Below are positions 50,184 through 59,236 of a stretch of 64,000 bases of DNA, piece after piece (positions within the stretch are counted from its first letter, which is position 1; every line of letters begins with the position of its first letter). The notes beneath the pieces were generated by a model. It saw nothing but the letters and a program-made list of their open reading frames with translations, was not told the origin of the DNA and did no database searches. A program made the translations under genes and the position numbers. Source of the stretch: Gemmatimonadota bacterium (GTDB lineage Bacteria > Gemmatimonadota > Gemmatimonadetes > Longimicrobiales > Gaopeijiaceae); NCBI GenBank assembly GCA_029262115.1, contig JAJCZZ010000091.1, positions 122,330 to 186,329 on the forward strand, in the 5' to 3' direction.

Positions 50184-51392
50184 TCAGGAGGTACGGTCGA
50201 CGATGTAGACGACGACTCGGGTGACGTCGAACTCGTCGGTTTCGGATCCGACCAAGCGGCCGTCGGGAAGGAACGCCATCGGGAATGGAGCGGTGGCTGG
50301 TAGGGTCCCGACGTACGCACCGGTTACGTCGAAGATGTCGATCGGACCTGTAGCCTCCGTGCCGACTTCGAAGCGACGCACCCACAGCTCTCCGTCGGAG
50401 GCCAGGGTCAGATCGGCGACGGCAGGTACGTGCTCGGCAAAGCCACGCGCCTCCACCATGTCCCGCGGCGGGATCGTGCACGGGCCCATGCCGAAATCGA
50501 TCCGGAAGCCCGGCTCCAACTGCTCGATCGCAAGAAGCTCGCTGGCGGAGCGAGCCGGGATGGCCCTTCGAACACGACGAACCGTCGCGCTGTCCCCGAG
50601 AATCGAGATGTCGTACGCGCTCCCCGGTGCAACGGCGATTCGTCCGCCGCCGAACGTCCACGGCAACGAGGTCTCGAAGACTCGAGGGAGGTTCAACCCG
50701 CCCCCACACGACTCGTAGCGAGCCATCGTTGGACGTGGGAAGTCGTGTGCCGCGAGCACGACCGTGTCCGCCCCGGCAATGCGTCGGATCGCGTACCGGA
50801 AGTGGTCGGGCTCGGGACTCACCGCCATGGCCGCGACGACAAGACCCTCCGAAGTCGACGCCATGTGACGGTTCTGGCCCGGCCAAGGCCCCAACCACAT
50901 CTCTTGCACGCCCAACGGCGAACCGTCGACATCGAATCGGACCAAGCCCCCACGCCCATAGTCGAACACGGACACGGTCCCGTCCGTCGAAACCGTGATG
51001 GACGCCGGAAACAGAAGTTCGCCCGGTCCCTGACCCTCCCGACCCATCGTCTGGACATGGTCGCCCGAAGCGCTGAACTCGACGACTCGGTTGCTCTGTC
51101 GGTCGAGGATCCAAAGGTGACCGGTGGCATCCACGGCAATCGAGGAGGCGGAGACCGCATGGAATGTCTCCGGGCCATCCACGGCCCCTCCGAGAGCGAA
51201 GTCGGCTGTGAACGTCCAGGTGAGAGGACTGTGGTCGGCCCCCGAGGTCACGATCTCGACCCCCGCGGAGTCGACGCGCTCCACACGGGACGCATCGTCC
51301 GAGCGTGAACCGCAGCCCCAGGCGGCCGCACCGGCCCAGGTGAAGACAGCGGCGCACCGATACAGAAGGCGTAACCTGACGCGGACGCTCAT
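50184..51392 (-). CDS. 6-bladed beta-propeller lipoprotein
   Basis: 402 residues with a lipoprotein-like signal (CAAVFTWAGAAAWGCGS). NHL/6-bladed propeller blades: AVSASSIAVDATGHLWILDRQSNRVVEFSASGDHVQTMGREGQGPGEL, ITVSTDGTVSVFDYGRGGLVRFD and DLTLASDGELWVRRF. The GREGQGPGEL motif is typical of the bacterial 6-bladed propeller group. Its 3' end is eight bases from the LamG-type gene on the other strand. Binding partner unknown. Confidence 0.85.
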   Translation of the reverse strand: MSVRVRLRLLYRCAAVFTWAGAAAWGCGSRSDDASRVERVDSAGVEIVTSGADHSPLTWTFTADFALGGAVDGPETFHAVSASSIAVDATGHLWILDRQSNRVVEFSASGDHVQTMGREGQGPGELLFPASITVSTDGTVSVFDYGRGGLVRFDVDGSPLGVQEMWLGPWPGQNRHMASTSEGLVVAAMAVSPEPDHFRYAIRRIAGADTVVLAAHDFPRPTMARYESCGGGLNLPRVFETSLPWTFGGGRIAVAPGSAYDISILGDSATVRRVRRAIPARSASELLAIEQLEPGFRIDFGMGPCTIPPRDMVEARGFAEHVPAVADLTLASDGELWVRRFEVGTEATGPIDIFDVTGAYVGTLPATAPFPMAFLPDGRLVGSETDEFDVTRVVVYIVDRTS

Positions 51393-51440
51393 GAAGCCTC
51401 CTCTGCCTCATCGACTCCCAGGTGAATTTCGATCGTGCCC

Positions 51441-51806
51441 CTACCGCCCCAGCCGCCGCTCCACCTTGATGTCGTCGTCGGTGTTCTGCTTGCCGTCCGG
51501 ACCGTTGGACCCGACGGTGAAGCCGCTCCGAGTCGTCTGGAGATAGTACATGGTGCCCCACGGATCCTCGGGGGCGCCGCTGAAGTCGCGACGAAGCCAC
51601 CCTTCCCAGTTGTTCGGAAACGACTCGCCTCGCCCAACCCGTACCTCGAGCTGGTCGGCCATCACTTCCAGTCGGCGCGGCACCAGCTTCGCCTTGAGCC
51701 CGTCCGCGACCGGGCGAGCACGATCTTCCATCATCGCACGGGTCGACGGAACCGCCATCATGACGCCGAGAACCACCAGTATGATCAGGAACAGCTTACC
51801 GAACAT
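51441..51806 (-). CDS. GspG-like C-terminal domain protein with a plain membrane anchor
   Basis: 121 residues. N-terminal membrane segment MFGKLFLIILVVLGVMMAV, without the prepilin peptidase G/Phe-Glu site of true pseudopilins. The C-terminal half PNNWEGWLRRDFSGAPEDPWGTMYYLQ, GFTVGSNGPDGKQNTDDDIKVE matches the calcium-binding DPWG ... S-GPDG--T-DDI region of type II secretion major pseudopilin GspG. No other type II secretion gene is nearby. It probably uses the fold for another envelope role. Confidence 0.75.
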   Translation of the reverse strand: MFGKLFLIILVVLGVMMAVPSTRAMMEDRARPVADGLKAKLVPRRLEVMADQLEVRVGRGESFPNNWEGWLRRDFSGAPEDPWGTMYYLQTTRSGFTVGSNGPDGKQNTDDDIKVERRLGR

Positions 51807-51920
51807 GTGCAGACCACCGTGACGTTGCGGCCTTGGGGGGGTGGGGAAAGCTCGCAAGGCGAGGCAGGTCGGGGCAACCGCGCGCGTCCCCGGCCGCCGC
51901 CTCCGAAACATCAAAGCGCA

Positions 51921-53678
51921 TCAGAGCGTGGCTGGCCGCCCCTCGTCCGGAGGAAGCTGGCCTCGGGCCGCGGCCACCCGGTCCTGGGTCGTTCGCAGCG
52001 GTCGTTCCGGTACGCGCCAAGTGAGTAACCAGGCGAGGGCGGCGAGGACGCTCATGACGGTATAGATGCGGGTCGTCGCACGGGTATACCCCTCCCGCAC
52101 CGCACGTCCCACCCGCTCGGCGTGCGCGGCGCCCTCCGAACGGATGCGGGCGGCCTCGGCGGCCGGCGCGGTCGCCGCCCGCGCGGCGTAGAATGCCGCC
52201 ACCCGATCCGGGAGGTCGCCACCCCCGGTCGAGGCCAGGCGCTCGGCTCCATTCTCCACATCCGCCACCATCCCTTCGGGCAGGTCGAGGGAGGAAAAGG
52301 ACGCGATCAGCGTCGCGGCAAGCACCGATCCAAGGAGCGCGGCACCCATGGTGCCACCGGTTTGCCGGAAGAACTGCGCGGCGCTCGTGGCCTGGCCCAC
52401 GAGTCGGACGTCGACGGCGTTCTGGACGGCGAGCGTGAAGAGAGGAAGTGTCGGGCCGAAGCCCAGTCCGACCAGGCTCATGTACAGGAGAACGGTCCCG
52501 TACCCGATATCCACGGTCATGCGGCTGAGCAGCACGCCGACGAGCACCACAAGCACGCCACCCGCCAAGATCTGGTCCCGGAGATGGCCGAAGCGCGACA
52601 CCACCTGACCGGCAAAGGCCGATCCAAGCACCAGGCCGAGCGAGAACGGCACGAGCGCGAGTCCCGCCTGGGTCGCCGAAGAGCCCACCACGTTGACGAG
52701 AAACAGCGGAAGAAAGACGACAATCGACATGAAGGAGGCGCCGAAGAAGAACGAGGCGGCGTTGGCCCTCCGGAAGACGTTATTGCCGAACAGGCTGAGA
52801 TCCACCACCGGGCTGGGAACCCGGCGCGCGCGGCGGACGAAGAACGCCAGCACGATGAGTCCGCCGGCAATCATCCCGGGAGTGACCCACGACTGCCACA
52901 CGGGACCATCGCCCGCTCCCAAGCCCGGCAGCCAGGGAAACCGGCGTTTGTCGATCTGCAGGGCCAGAATCACCGGCACGAGTCCACCCACCATCAGAAG
53001 TGCCGAGGGGATGTCGGGTGGAATCGCATCATCGGGCGGGTTCAGCGGTGGCATGCGCCGGAGCAGGAACCAGAGCGCCAGCGCACCCAGCGGCATGTTC
53101 ACGTAGAACACCCACCGCCATCCCTCCACGCCCGGGATAAAACCCCCGGCGTGGTCGGTCAGGAGCCCACCGATCAGCGGCCCCAGAACCGACGCGATGC
53201 CCCACACGGCGCCCACCAGACCCTGATACTTCCCCCGCTCGGACGGCGGGTACAGGTCCGCGATGACGATGAACGTCATGGCCATCAATCCGGCACCTCC
53301 CGCTCCCTGCACGGCGCGGAAGACCACCAACTGGTTCATCCCGTCGCCGAGCAGAGGGAGGGTGCCGAACTCCCCCGACAGACCGCACAGAAAGGAACCC
53401 GTGAGGAAGAGCAGCACGGCACCGATCTCGACCCGCTTTCGCGAGTAGGTGTCCGCGAGCTTCCCGTAGACCGGGACCAACACGGTGGAAGCCAGCAAGT
53501 AGGCCGTGGCTACCCAGGCGTACCGGCTCACTCCCTCCAGGTCGGCGACGATCCGCGGGAGCGCGGCCGAGACGATGGTCTGATCGAGCGCGGCCAGGAA
53601 GAGCGCCAGCATGATCCCCACGAGGATCAGCTTGCGGTCGGCGGCGGCGAGGGGTGGGGCTTCGCGGGCGGTGGGCAT
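51921..53678 (-). CDS. DHA2-family MFS multidrug exporter (EmrB/QacA type)
   Basis: 585 residues from ATG 53678 and 14 predicted membrane segments. Family motifs: LALFLAALDQTIVSAALPRI, the motif-A loop GKLADTYSRKRVEI, FRAVQGAGGAGLMAMTFIVIADLYPPSERGKYQG, and GPLIGGLLTDHAGG with WRWVFYVNMPLG (motif C region). It should expel drugs or other hydrophobic compounds using the proton gradient. No membrane-fusion partner gene (EmrA) is adjacent. The C-terminal ~100 residues include a helical loop (AATAPAAEAARIRSEG). Confidence 0.93.
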   Translation of the reverse strand: MPTAREAPPLAAADRKLILVGIMLALFLAALDQTIVSAALPRIVADLEGVSRYAWVATAYLLASTVLVPVYGKLADTYSRKRVEIGAVLLFLTGSFLCGLSGEFGTLPLLGDGMNQLVVFRAVQGAGGAGLMAMTFIVIADLYPPSERGKYQGLVGAVWGIASVLGPLIGGLLTDHAGGFIPGVEGWRWVFYVNMPLGALALWFLLRRMPPLNPPDDAIPPDIPSALLMVGGLVPVILALQIDKRRFPWLPGLGAGDGPVWQSWVTPGMIAGGLIVLAFFVRRARRVPSPVVDLSLFGNNVFRRANAASFFFGASFMSIVVFLPLFLVNVVGSSATQAGLALVPFSLGLVLGSAFAGQVVSRFGHLRDQILAGGVLVVLVGVLLSRMTVDIGYGTVLLYMSLVGLGFGPTLPLFTLAVQNAVDVRLVGQATSAAQFFRQTGGTMGAALLGSVLAATLIASFSSLDLPEGMVADVENGAERLASTGGGDLPDRVAAFYAARAATAPAAEAARIRSEGAAHAERVGRAVREGYTRATTRIYTVMSVLAALAWLLTWRVPERPLRTTQDRVAAARGQLPPDEGRPATL

Positions 53679-53701
53679 GAGCCGCGAAGGATGGCGCCCG
53701 C

Positions 53702-54817
53702 TTACCGCACGATCAACTCCGTCAGCTCGAGCTCGATGTAGACGTACTCGTTTCCGTCGACGTTCCACCGACCCTCACCCTTCGAGACCGCCCGCGACGA
53801 GCCAAAGGTTCGGTAGGCCAGCACGGGTGTCGACCAAGGCCGGTCGACGAAACCGGACCCATCGTCCTGGAGCATTCCCCGGTCATCCGACAGGAAGTTG
53901 GTCAGGTTGCCAGCCGGATCGAACCGAAGCTCGACCGTGATCGTGTCGCGGCCGACCGAGTAGTGGGCCCGCGCCGCCGCCTCATCCACGACCTCCCACG
54001 TGATGGAGGGATCCGCCAAGGCACCGGGAGCCAACAGCGCCAGGTCGTTGAGGAATGTGACCGTTTCCGCCCGATGAAGCTCCGGACCGGACACGGTCAC
54101 CAGAGGAACGAGGGACAGAAGTCTCACCCGCATTGACGCGGCGCTCTCGAGAAAGACGTGAAGCACATCCACCGGCAACTGGGCGCGTCGAGCACGCATC
54201 AAGAAGTAACGGGCCGACCCATCGATGACGTTGAATTGCCGCGCCGCGAAGGGCATCCACGGCTCGTCCGGGCCAGCGCGTATCCTCCCCGTCCACGATG
54301 CTTCGAAGGACGTGGGCGGTGGGCGGCCCACCGCGCCGGACCGGCGCACGTATTCTGCGACCATGTCCGGAAGCGCCTCCAACTCGCTTTCTGTCAACAC
54401 GTCGGCGTCAGGTGGGAGTGTAGGCACCACAGCGTCATCCGCGAATGCCTCACCGTGCGCGGAACGGTACTCCCCGCGAAGGCTCCAGGGTGCGTCCCAA
54501 GCAACCGAGAAAATCACCACGAGCAGGATCAGGACGTTCGCGAGCGTGCCGAACCGGGCCTCGGACCAGCTGGTCAGCAGGAGCGCCTGGGACAGCACGA
54601 CAGCTGCCACCGCCACCATCCACCACAAGGGTACCTTCGCGGTGAACGCCACACCTGCCGCTACCAGAGCCAGCGCAGCCACGAGCCACGCCAGTCCTCC
54701 GACCCTCGAGACATCGAGGGTCGGAGCCGACCCGCGGGTGAGACCGAACGCGTTGGCGAACCCGATCAGGTGGAGCAGGCCGTGTCCGACGAGCAGGGCC
54801 GTCACGGCGAGACTCAT
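53702..54817 (-). CDS. Membrane protein with DUF6544/DUF6920-type domain
   Basis: 371 residues. Four N-terminal membrane helices (VTALLVGHGLLHLIGFANAFG; WLVAALALVAAGVAF; WWMVAVAAVVLSQALLL; LANVLILLVVIFSVAW) precede a soluble domain beginning LPDMVAEYVRRSGAVGRPPPTSFEASWTGRIR and continuing FAARQFNVIDGSARYFLM, GPELHRAETVTFLNDLALLAPGAL and TPVLAYRTFGSSRAVSKGEGRW. This soluble part is the DUF6544/DUF6920 group of unknown function, also seen without the membrane part. It ends 23 bases upstream of the MFS gene and may be co-transcribed with it. Confidence 0.8.
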   Translation of the reverse strand: MSLAVTALLVGHGLLHLIGFANAFGLTRGSAPTLDVSRVGGLAWLVAALALVAAGVAFTAKVPLWWMVAVAAVVLSQALLLTSWSEARFGTLANVLILLVVIFSVAWDAPWSLRGEYRSAHGEAFADDAVVPTLPPDADVLTESELEALPDMVAEYVRRSGAVGRPPPTSFEASWTGRIRAGPDEPWMPFAARQFNVIDGSARYFLMRARRAQLPVDVLHVFLESAASMRVRLLSLVPLVTVSGPELHRAETVTFLNDLALLAPGALADPSITWEVVDEAAARAHYSVGRDTITVELRFDPAGNLTNFLSDDRGMLQDDGSGFVDRPWSTPVLAYRTFGSSRAVSKGEGRWNVDGNEYVYIELELTELIVR

Positions 54818-54856
54818 GGGCCTCTCCTCGGAGTCGGCAACGGCCGCCCGTGCATG

Positions 54857-55438
54857 TCAAAAGCCTCTCGACAGACCCAGTTCGAAGGCCACGTAGCGAA
54901 CGGTACCGTCGTTCAGGTTCGACCCGACCGTCACCTCCGGCGTCGACGACCGGAAGCGCGCGACCGGCGTCAGCGCCCAGGACACGCCGAGTGGCAGAAC
55001 CAAACCCGCACCCAGTTCGAATCCGAGATCCAGATCGGAGTCTCCTAAAAGATCACCGGACTGGTTCTCGATCTCGACGTGTTTGTACACGCCGCCACCC
55101 TCCAACCGGTAGCGGATCGTAGACTCGCGTGTGAACGGATGCTCGAAGCGGAGGCCGAAGGTGTATCCGGTCTCTTCGAAGTCACGGTCCGATCCGGCGA
55201 AGGACGTTTCCGGCGTGAAACGGATCCAGTCCCATCCGCCGTACACGTTGAGATGCGGCAACACGCGGACCGCAACCACGGCGCCGAAGCCGAAGCCCCC
55301 GCCGAGATCAGCGTCCACGAGATCTTCGGTGTTCATCGCGGCTACACCGCGCACGTCGAAGGTTACAGCCTGCTGCGCGCTCAGCGGCGCGCTGCCGAGC
55401 AGGACGGCGAGTAGAATAACCAGTGCGGAAAAGCGCAT
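54857..55438 (-). CDS. OmpW/OmpA-like outer-membrane beta-barrel
   Basis: 193 residues from ATG 55438 (GGAGG upstream). Signal peptide LVILLAVLLGSAPLSAQ. Eight amphipathic strands, for example GGFGFGAVVAVRVLPHLNVYGGWDW, YTFGLRFEHPF, TIRYRLEGGGVYKHVEIEN and FELGAGLVLPLGVSWALTPVARFR, end in YVAFELGLSRGF with the terminal Phe of outer-membrane proteins. It follows the DUF6544-type gene's upstream side and may start that operon. Ligand unknown. Confidence 0.8.
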   Translation of the reverse strand: MRFSALVILLAVLLGSAPLSAQQAVTFDVRGVAAMNTEDLVDADLGGGFGFGAVVAVRVLPHLNVYGGWDWIRFTPETSFAGSDRDFEETGYTFGLRFEHPFTRESTIRYRLEGGGVYKHVEIENQSGDLLGDSDLDLGFELGAGLVLPLGVSWALTPVARFRSSTPEVTVGSNLNDGTVRYVAFELGLSRGF

Positions 55439-55456
55439 GGTCGCCTCCAATGACTA

Positions 55457-55478
55457 GAGTGCGCCCAGGGGGGCACTC
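55457..55478 (-). terminator. Hairpin between sortilin copy 2 and the OmpW-like gene
   Basis: GAGTGC (55457-55462) and GCACTC (55473-55478) pair around GCCCAGGGGG. It lies past the stop of the sortilin-type gene at 55618 and just before the OmpW-like start, so it could end the former transcript. No T-run. Confidence 0.35.
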
Positions 55479-55617
55479 CAGTCTCGCCTGCGGTGGACCA
55501 CGGGTCAGTCAGGGAGGCGTCTCTCCGTCCGTAGGGGGACACTCCACACACGAGTAGGGACTCTCCCCTCGCCGATCGAGGCCGGGCCATGGCCCGATCG
55601 TACCTTCCCCGTCGCGC

Positions 55618-58600
55618 CTACCTGGCCCTCTCCACCTCCTTCAGAAAGCGCGCCCACTCCGCCTCGAAGGGTGAGTCGTCACCGGACAGGTCGCCCGAAC
55701 GGAGGACGTCCAGCGTCCGGGTGAACGCACGCCCATCGACCTCCATGCGGACGATATACTCGCCCGCGTCCGCGAGAGGCGCCTGCCCCCCACCGCTTCG
55801 GAACAGACCGCCGAGCCCGCGTCCCGGGTTCACCAGGTCGGCCAGCGTACGCATCCGGCCGAAGTCGAAGCCGCCACCGCTCCCCCGGCTCTCCCCGGGC
55901 CGCTCACGAAAGGCCTCTGGATCGCCCCCGCCCCCGCCGCCCCTCCCGCCCCCGGATCCGAACATCGCGAAGGCCTCCTGCCGGCTGACCTCGCCCGTGA
56001 TGACGCCGACCATGCGGTTCAGGAACTGCTCGTCCCACCCCTCCGCCAGGAGGGAGTCCTTCACGACCACGGCCCGCTCGGCCATCCGAGCCCGCTCCCG
56101 CCGCTCGTAGGGAGACGGCTCGTCCGCCTCGGGCGCCTGCCCGCGCATGTTCCACGTGACCGTGTGGAGCCCCGCCGTTGCCGGGCCCGTCACGGTCTGG
56201 ATGACGTCCCCGTCCGGCCCGGTGATGGTGATCGACACATGGGGGCCACGGGCACCACGCGGCCCGGCGCCACGTCGGCGCACGCCGGGTCCACTCTGGC
56301 CGGCGCCCTCCCCACTATCTTCCCCATCGCCCTCAATCGCCTCGGCGACCCGGTCGGCAAGGTCCTGGCCGATCCAGTACTGAATCTGCGCGTTCGCCCC
56401 GGGCGTGGAACGGGCGAACCACTGCTGCCCCGTGGACTCCCCACCGCGCGCGGGATATCCAAATTGCAGGCCCGGGGCTGGCTCGAACAGCGCCGCACCG
56501 TCGGCGACGACCGCATCCGTCATCCCCTCGAGGGGCGCAATGCCGACGATCCAGATCGACCGGCCATGCGTGGCAGCAATGAGTTCGCGTTCACGAGGGT
56601 GGATCTCCAGATCGTGGACCGGCACGGTCGGTAGCCCGACTCCGAAGCGCTGCCAGGACTGCCCGCGATTGGTGGAGACGTAGGCGCCGACGTCGGACCC
56701 GACGAAGAGCAGGTTCTCGTTGTACGGGTCTTCCGTCACGACATGCAGGAAGTCGATGCCACCCGAGGGCAGGTCCGAGGCCAGCGACCGGAACGACCTG
56801 CCACCGTCCTCGGTCACGAACAGGTAGGGGTTCTGATCGTCGCGTCGATGGTTGTCGAACGTCACGTAGAACCGGTTCGGTTCGTGGTGCGATGCGGTCA
56901 CGCGGGACACGTACGACCCCTCGGGCACCCCCCGAATTGCGGAGGTGACCTCCATCCAGTTCTCGCCATCGTCTCTGGTAGTCCATACCCGCCCGTCATC
57001 CGTGCCGGCGTACAGCCAGCCCGCTCGCAACGGCGACTCGTCGAGAGCCACGATCGTAGCAAACGTCTCGGCGCCCGTCACATCGGGTGTGATGCCGCCG
57101 GTCTCCTGAGTGCTGACACGGATCTTCTCGGCGTCGGCATACGACAGGTCAGCGGAGATGATCTGCAGGTCATCGCCCCAATTTTCGCTCTTCAAGACCC
57201 GGTTGCCGGCCGCGTAAAACCAGGAGCGATCATGGACGGACTGGAAGAAGGGCGTGTTCCAGTTGTAGCGCATGACCGACCGGGCGGAGTCACGCGTGGC
57301 GGCTTCGCGAAGGCGCCGGATCTGTGGTTCGTCCGGCAGGATGCCGTCGTCCATGAGCATGACGATGGTGTCCTGCTTGAGCGTCCAGGCCTCCTCCCAA
57401 TCGGGCTTCTCCAGACCTCTGCGCTCACCCGTGGCGAGGTTGCTCCGCCCCATGTTGCCCCCCTGCGACTCCGACCACACCAGGTCGGGGTTCTCCGGAT
57501 CCTGGGCGCTCACGAACCCATCGCCGCCCGAAATCGAAGCCCAGTGGTAGGGGGTGATCCGACCGGACGGGAGACGGCTCGGTCCGCACCACGTGCCGTT
57601 GTCCTGAAGGCCGCCGCACACCCGGTACGGAACGTCCATGTTGTAGCTGACGTCGTAGAACTGTCCCAGAGCCAGGACGTTCGGGACCAGCCAGTTGCCG
57701 CCCTCGTCGAAGGTGATGGCCACGCCCCCGTCGTTTCCGACCACGATGCGGTCCGGATCATTCGGGTCGATCCACATGGCGTGGTGGTCGACGTGCACCG
57801 CGTTCGTGGTGGTGCCGTACGTTTCGCCACCGTCGTCGGAGAACTGAACCGGCGTGGACGAGAAGTAGACGCGGTCCGGGTCCTGCGGATCCACCCGCAC
57901 CTGGGAGTAATAGAACGGACGCGTATTCACATCGTTCTTCTTCTCCCAGCTCCGACCACCGTCGGCCGAACGATACAGACCGTTGCCGCCGGAGCCGTCC
58001 TCCTCTTTCTCAGCTTCCACGAGCGCGTACATCACGTCGGGGTTGGACACAGCGATGGCGAGGCCGATGCGTCCCTTCTCGGCGGTGGGAAACCCGTTCC
58101 CCGCCACCTCCACCCAGGACGTCCCCCTGTCCGTGGACTTGAACAGCCCACTGCCCGGCCCCCCGCTCTGGAGGAAGTACGGTCCGCGCCGACGCTCCCA
58201 CGCCGACGCCCATAACACGTCCGGGTCGCGTGGATCCATGGCGAGGTCGACGAATCCGGCCTTGTCACTGATATGCTTCACGACTTCCCAGGTATCGCCT
58301 CTGTCACGCGTGCGATAGATCCCCCGCTCCGGATTCGGCCCCCAGATGTGGCCGAGAGCGGCCACATAGACCACGTCCGGATTCGTAGGATGCACCACGA
58401 TGCGCGCGATCACCTGGGTGCGCTCCAGGCCCTTGGGCTCCCAGGTATCACCGCCGTCCGGCGAGAAAAAGATTCCGCCCCCCGGCGAGATCGAGTTGCG
58501 GGAGTCCTCCTCACCCGTGCCCAGCCAGATCTGCTCCGGGTCGGACGGCGCCAAGGCGATGTCGCCCGTGGAGATGACCCGACCGTTCCCGTCCCAGACA

Positions 58601-58866
58601 AGCTCGAAGGTGGTCCCGTTGTTGGTGGTCTTCCACAAGCCGCCCGCGGCGGCCGCCACATAGAAGGTCTTGGACGGGCTGGGAACGCCCGCCACGTCCG
58701 TGACCCGACCCATCATGTTCGTGGGCCCGACCGACCGCCAACGGAACGCTTCCATCTGCTCGTCGGTGAGCGACTGGGTGAGCTGGGCGTGAAGCGACGA
58801 GGCAGCCACCGCCAGTGCCAAGGGCGTGGCGAACGCGGCGAGCGGGTGGAGGAAGAACCGTCTCAT
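55618..58866 (-). CDS. Sortilin/VPS10-like exported beta-propeller protein (copy 2)
   Basis: 1082 residues from ATG 58866. Signal peptide LALAVAASSLHAQ. It is a paralogue of the protein at 45999: RWRSVGPTNMMGRVTDVAG, GTGEEDSRNSISPGGGIFFSPDGGDTW, GHIWGPNPERGIYRTRDRGDTW, DGGRSW, THGRSIWIVGIAPLEGM. Asp-box repeats indicate two seven-bladed propellers. Near the C-terminus are a Gly/Arg-rich stretch (RRRGAGPRGARGP) and a Gly-rich run (GSGGGRGGGGGGD), absent from copy 1. Transcribed alone, with a hairpin after it. Role unknown. Confidence 0.85.
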   Translation of the reverse strand: MRRFFLHPLAAFATPLALAVAASSLHAQLTQSLTDEQMEAFRWRSVGPTNMMGRVTDVAGVPSPSKTFYVAAAAGGLWKTTNNGTTFELVWDGNGRVISTGDIALAPSDPEQIWLGTGEEDSRNSISPGGGIFFSPDGGDTWEPKGLERTQVIARIVVHPTNPDVVYVAALGHIWGPNPERGIYRTRDRGDTWEVVKHISDKAGFVDLAMDPRDPDVLWASAWERRRGPYFLQSGGPGSGLFKSTDRGTSWVEVAGNGFPTAEKGRIGLAIAVSNPDVMYALVEAEKEEDGSGGNGLYRSADGGRSWEKKNDVNTRPFYYSQVRVDPQDPDRVYFSSTPVQFSDDGGETYGTTTNAVHVDHHAMWIDPNDPDRIVVGNDGGVAITFDEGGNWLVPNVLALGQFYDVSYNMDVPYRVCGGLQDNGTWCGPSRLPSGRITPYHWASISGGDGFVSAQDPENPDLVWSESQGGNMGRSNLATGERRGLEKPDWEEAWTLKQDTIVMLMDDGILPDEPQIRRLREAATRDSARSVMRYNWNTPFFQSVHDRSWFYAAGNRVLKSENWGDDLQIISADLSYADAEKIRVSTQETGGITPDVTGAETFATIVALDESPLRAGWLYAGTDDGRVWTTRDDGENWMEVTSAIRGVPEGSYVSRVTASHHEPNRFYVTFDNHRRDDQNPYLFVTEDGGRSFRSLASDLPSGGIDFLHVVTEDPYNENLLFVGSDVGAYVSTNRGQSWQRFGVGLPTVPVHDLEIHPRERELIAATHGRSIWIVGIAPLEGMTDAVVADGAALFEPAPGLQFGYPARGGESTGQQWFARSTPGANAQIQYWIGQDLADRVAEAIEGDGEDSGEGAGQSGPGVRRRGAGPRGARGPHVSITITGPDGDVIQTVTGPATAGLHTVTWNMRGQAPEADEPSPYERRERARMAERAVVVKDSLLAEGWDEQFLNRMVGVITGEVSRQEAFAMFGSGGGRGGGGGGDPEAFRERPGESRGSGGGFDFGRMRTLADLVNPGRGLGGLFRSGGGQAPLADAGEYIVRMEVDGRAFTRTLDVLRSGDLSGDDSPFEAEWARFLKEVERAR

Positions 58867-59236
58867 GCGCTTCGATCCTGCGAGGGGTGCGTGGATGTTG
58901 TGGGATTTTCGTGTCGCCAATGTGTCGGGTGCGCCGGCTACGCGCGACCGTCGCGGCCCCGTTTCCCCGTGCCACCGGGATCCCCCGCGGTCGGAGGGAG
59001 ACGATCGAGGGCCCGGGGAGCGGAGCGCGAGGGGTCAGCGGCACCGCGCAGGCCGACGGATCCGGCGACTGTCGGAGGTGAGAGCGTGCCGAAATTTCTT
59101 GCGCGCTCATGGCCTTACCCTTTTCGTTTTAAATTGTGGATCTATACGCTCGTGACGCCGGGTGGGTTCGGAGACCCTGCTCACGACGGCCCGGTTCGGC
59201 CGGTTTTTCTGTTGACCCCCATGTAGGGAGGCGGCT
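58867..59236. other. Divergent promoter region between sortilin copy 2 and hybrid kinase
   Basis: About 370 bases. The segment 59090-59150 is unusually AT-rich for this DNA and includes TTTTAAATTG and TATACG, a plausible promoter for the kinase. A GC hairpin followed by T5 (59187-59208) and the kinase Shine-Dalgarno AGGGAGG (59225-59231) follow. No gene recognised. Confidence 0.45.
59187..59208 (+). terminator. Hairpin plus T5 in the kinase leader
   Basis: CGGCC-CGGTTC-GGCCG followed by GTTTTT has the form of a short intrinsic terminator. It lies 29 bases upstream of the kinase start, so it may attenuate the leader transcript. Confidence 0.45.

Noticed and set aside
49252..51600. A 782-codon minus-strand frame spanning the MITE, the LamG-type gene and the propeller gene
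   Set aside because: It crosses the insertion element and two well-supported genes, and its translation is Arg/Gly-rich without domains.
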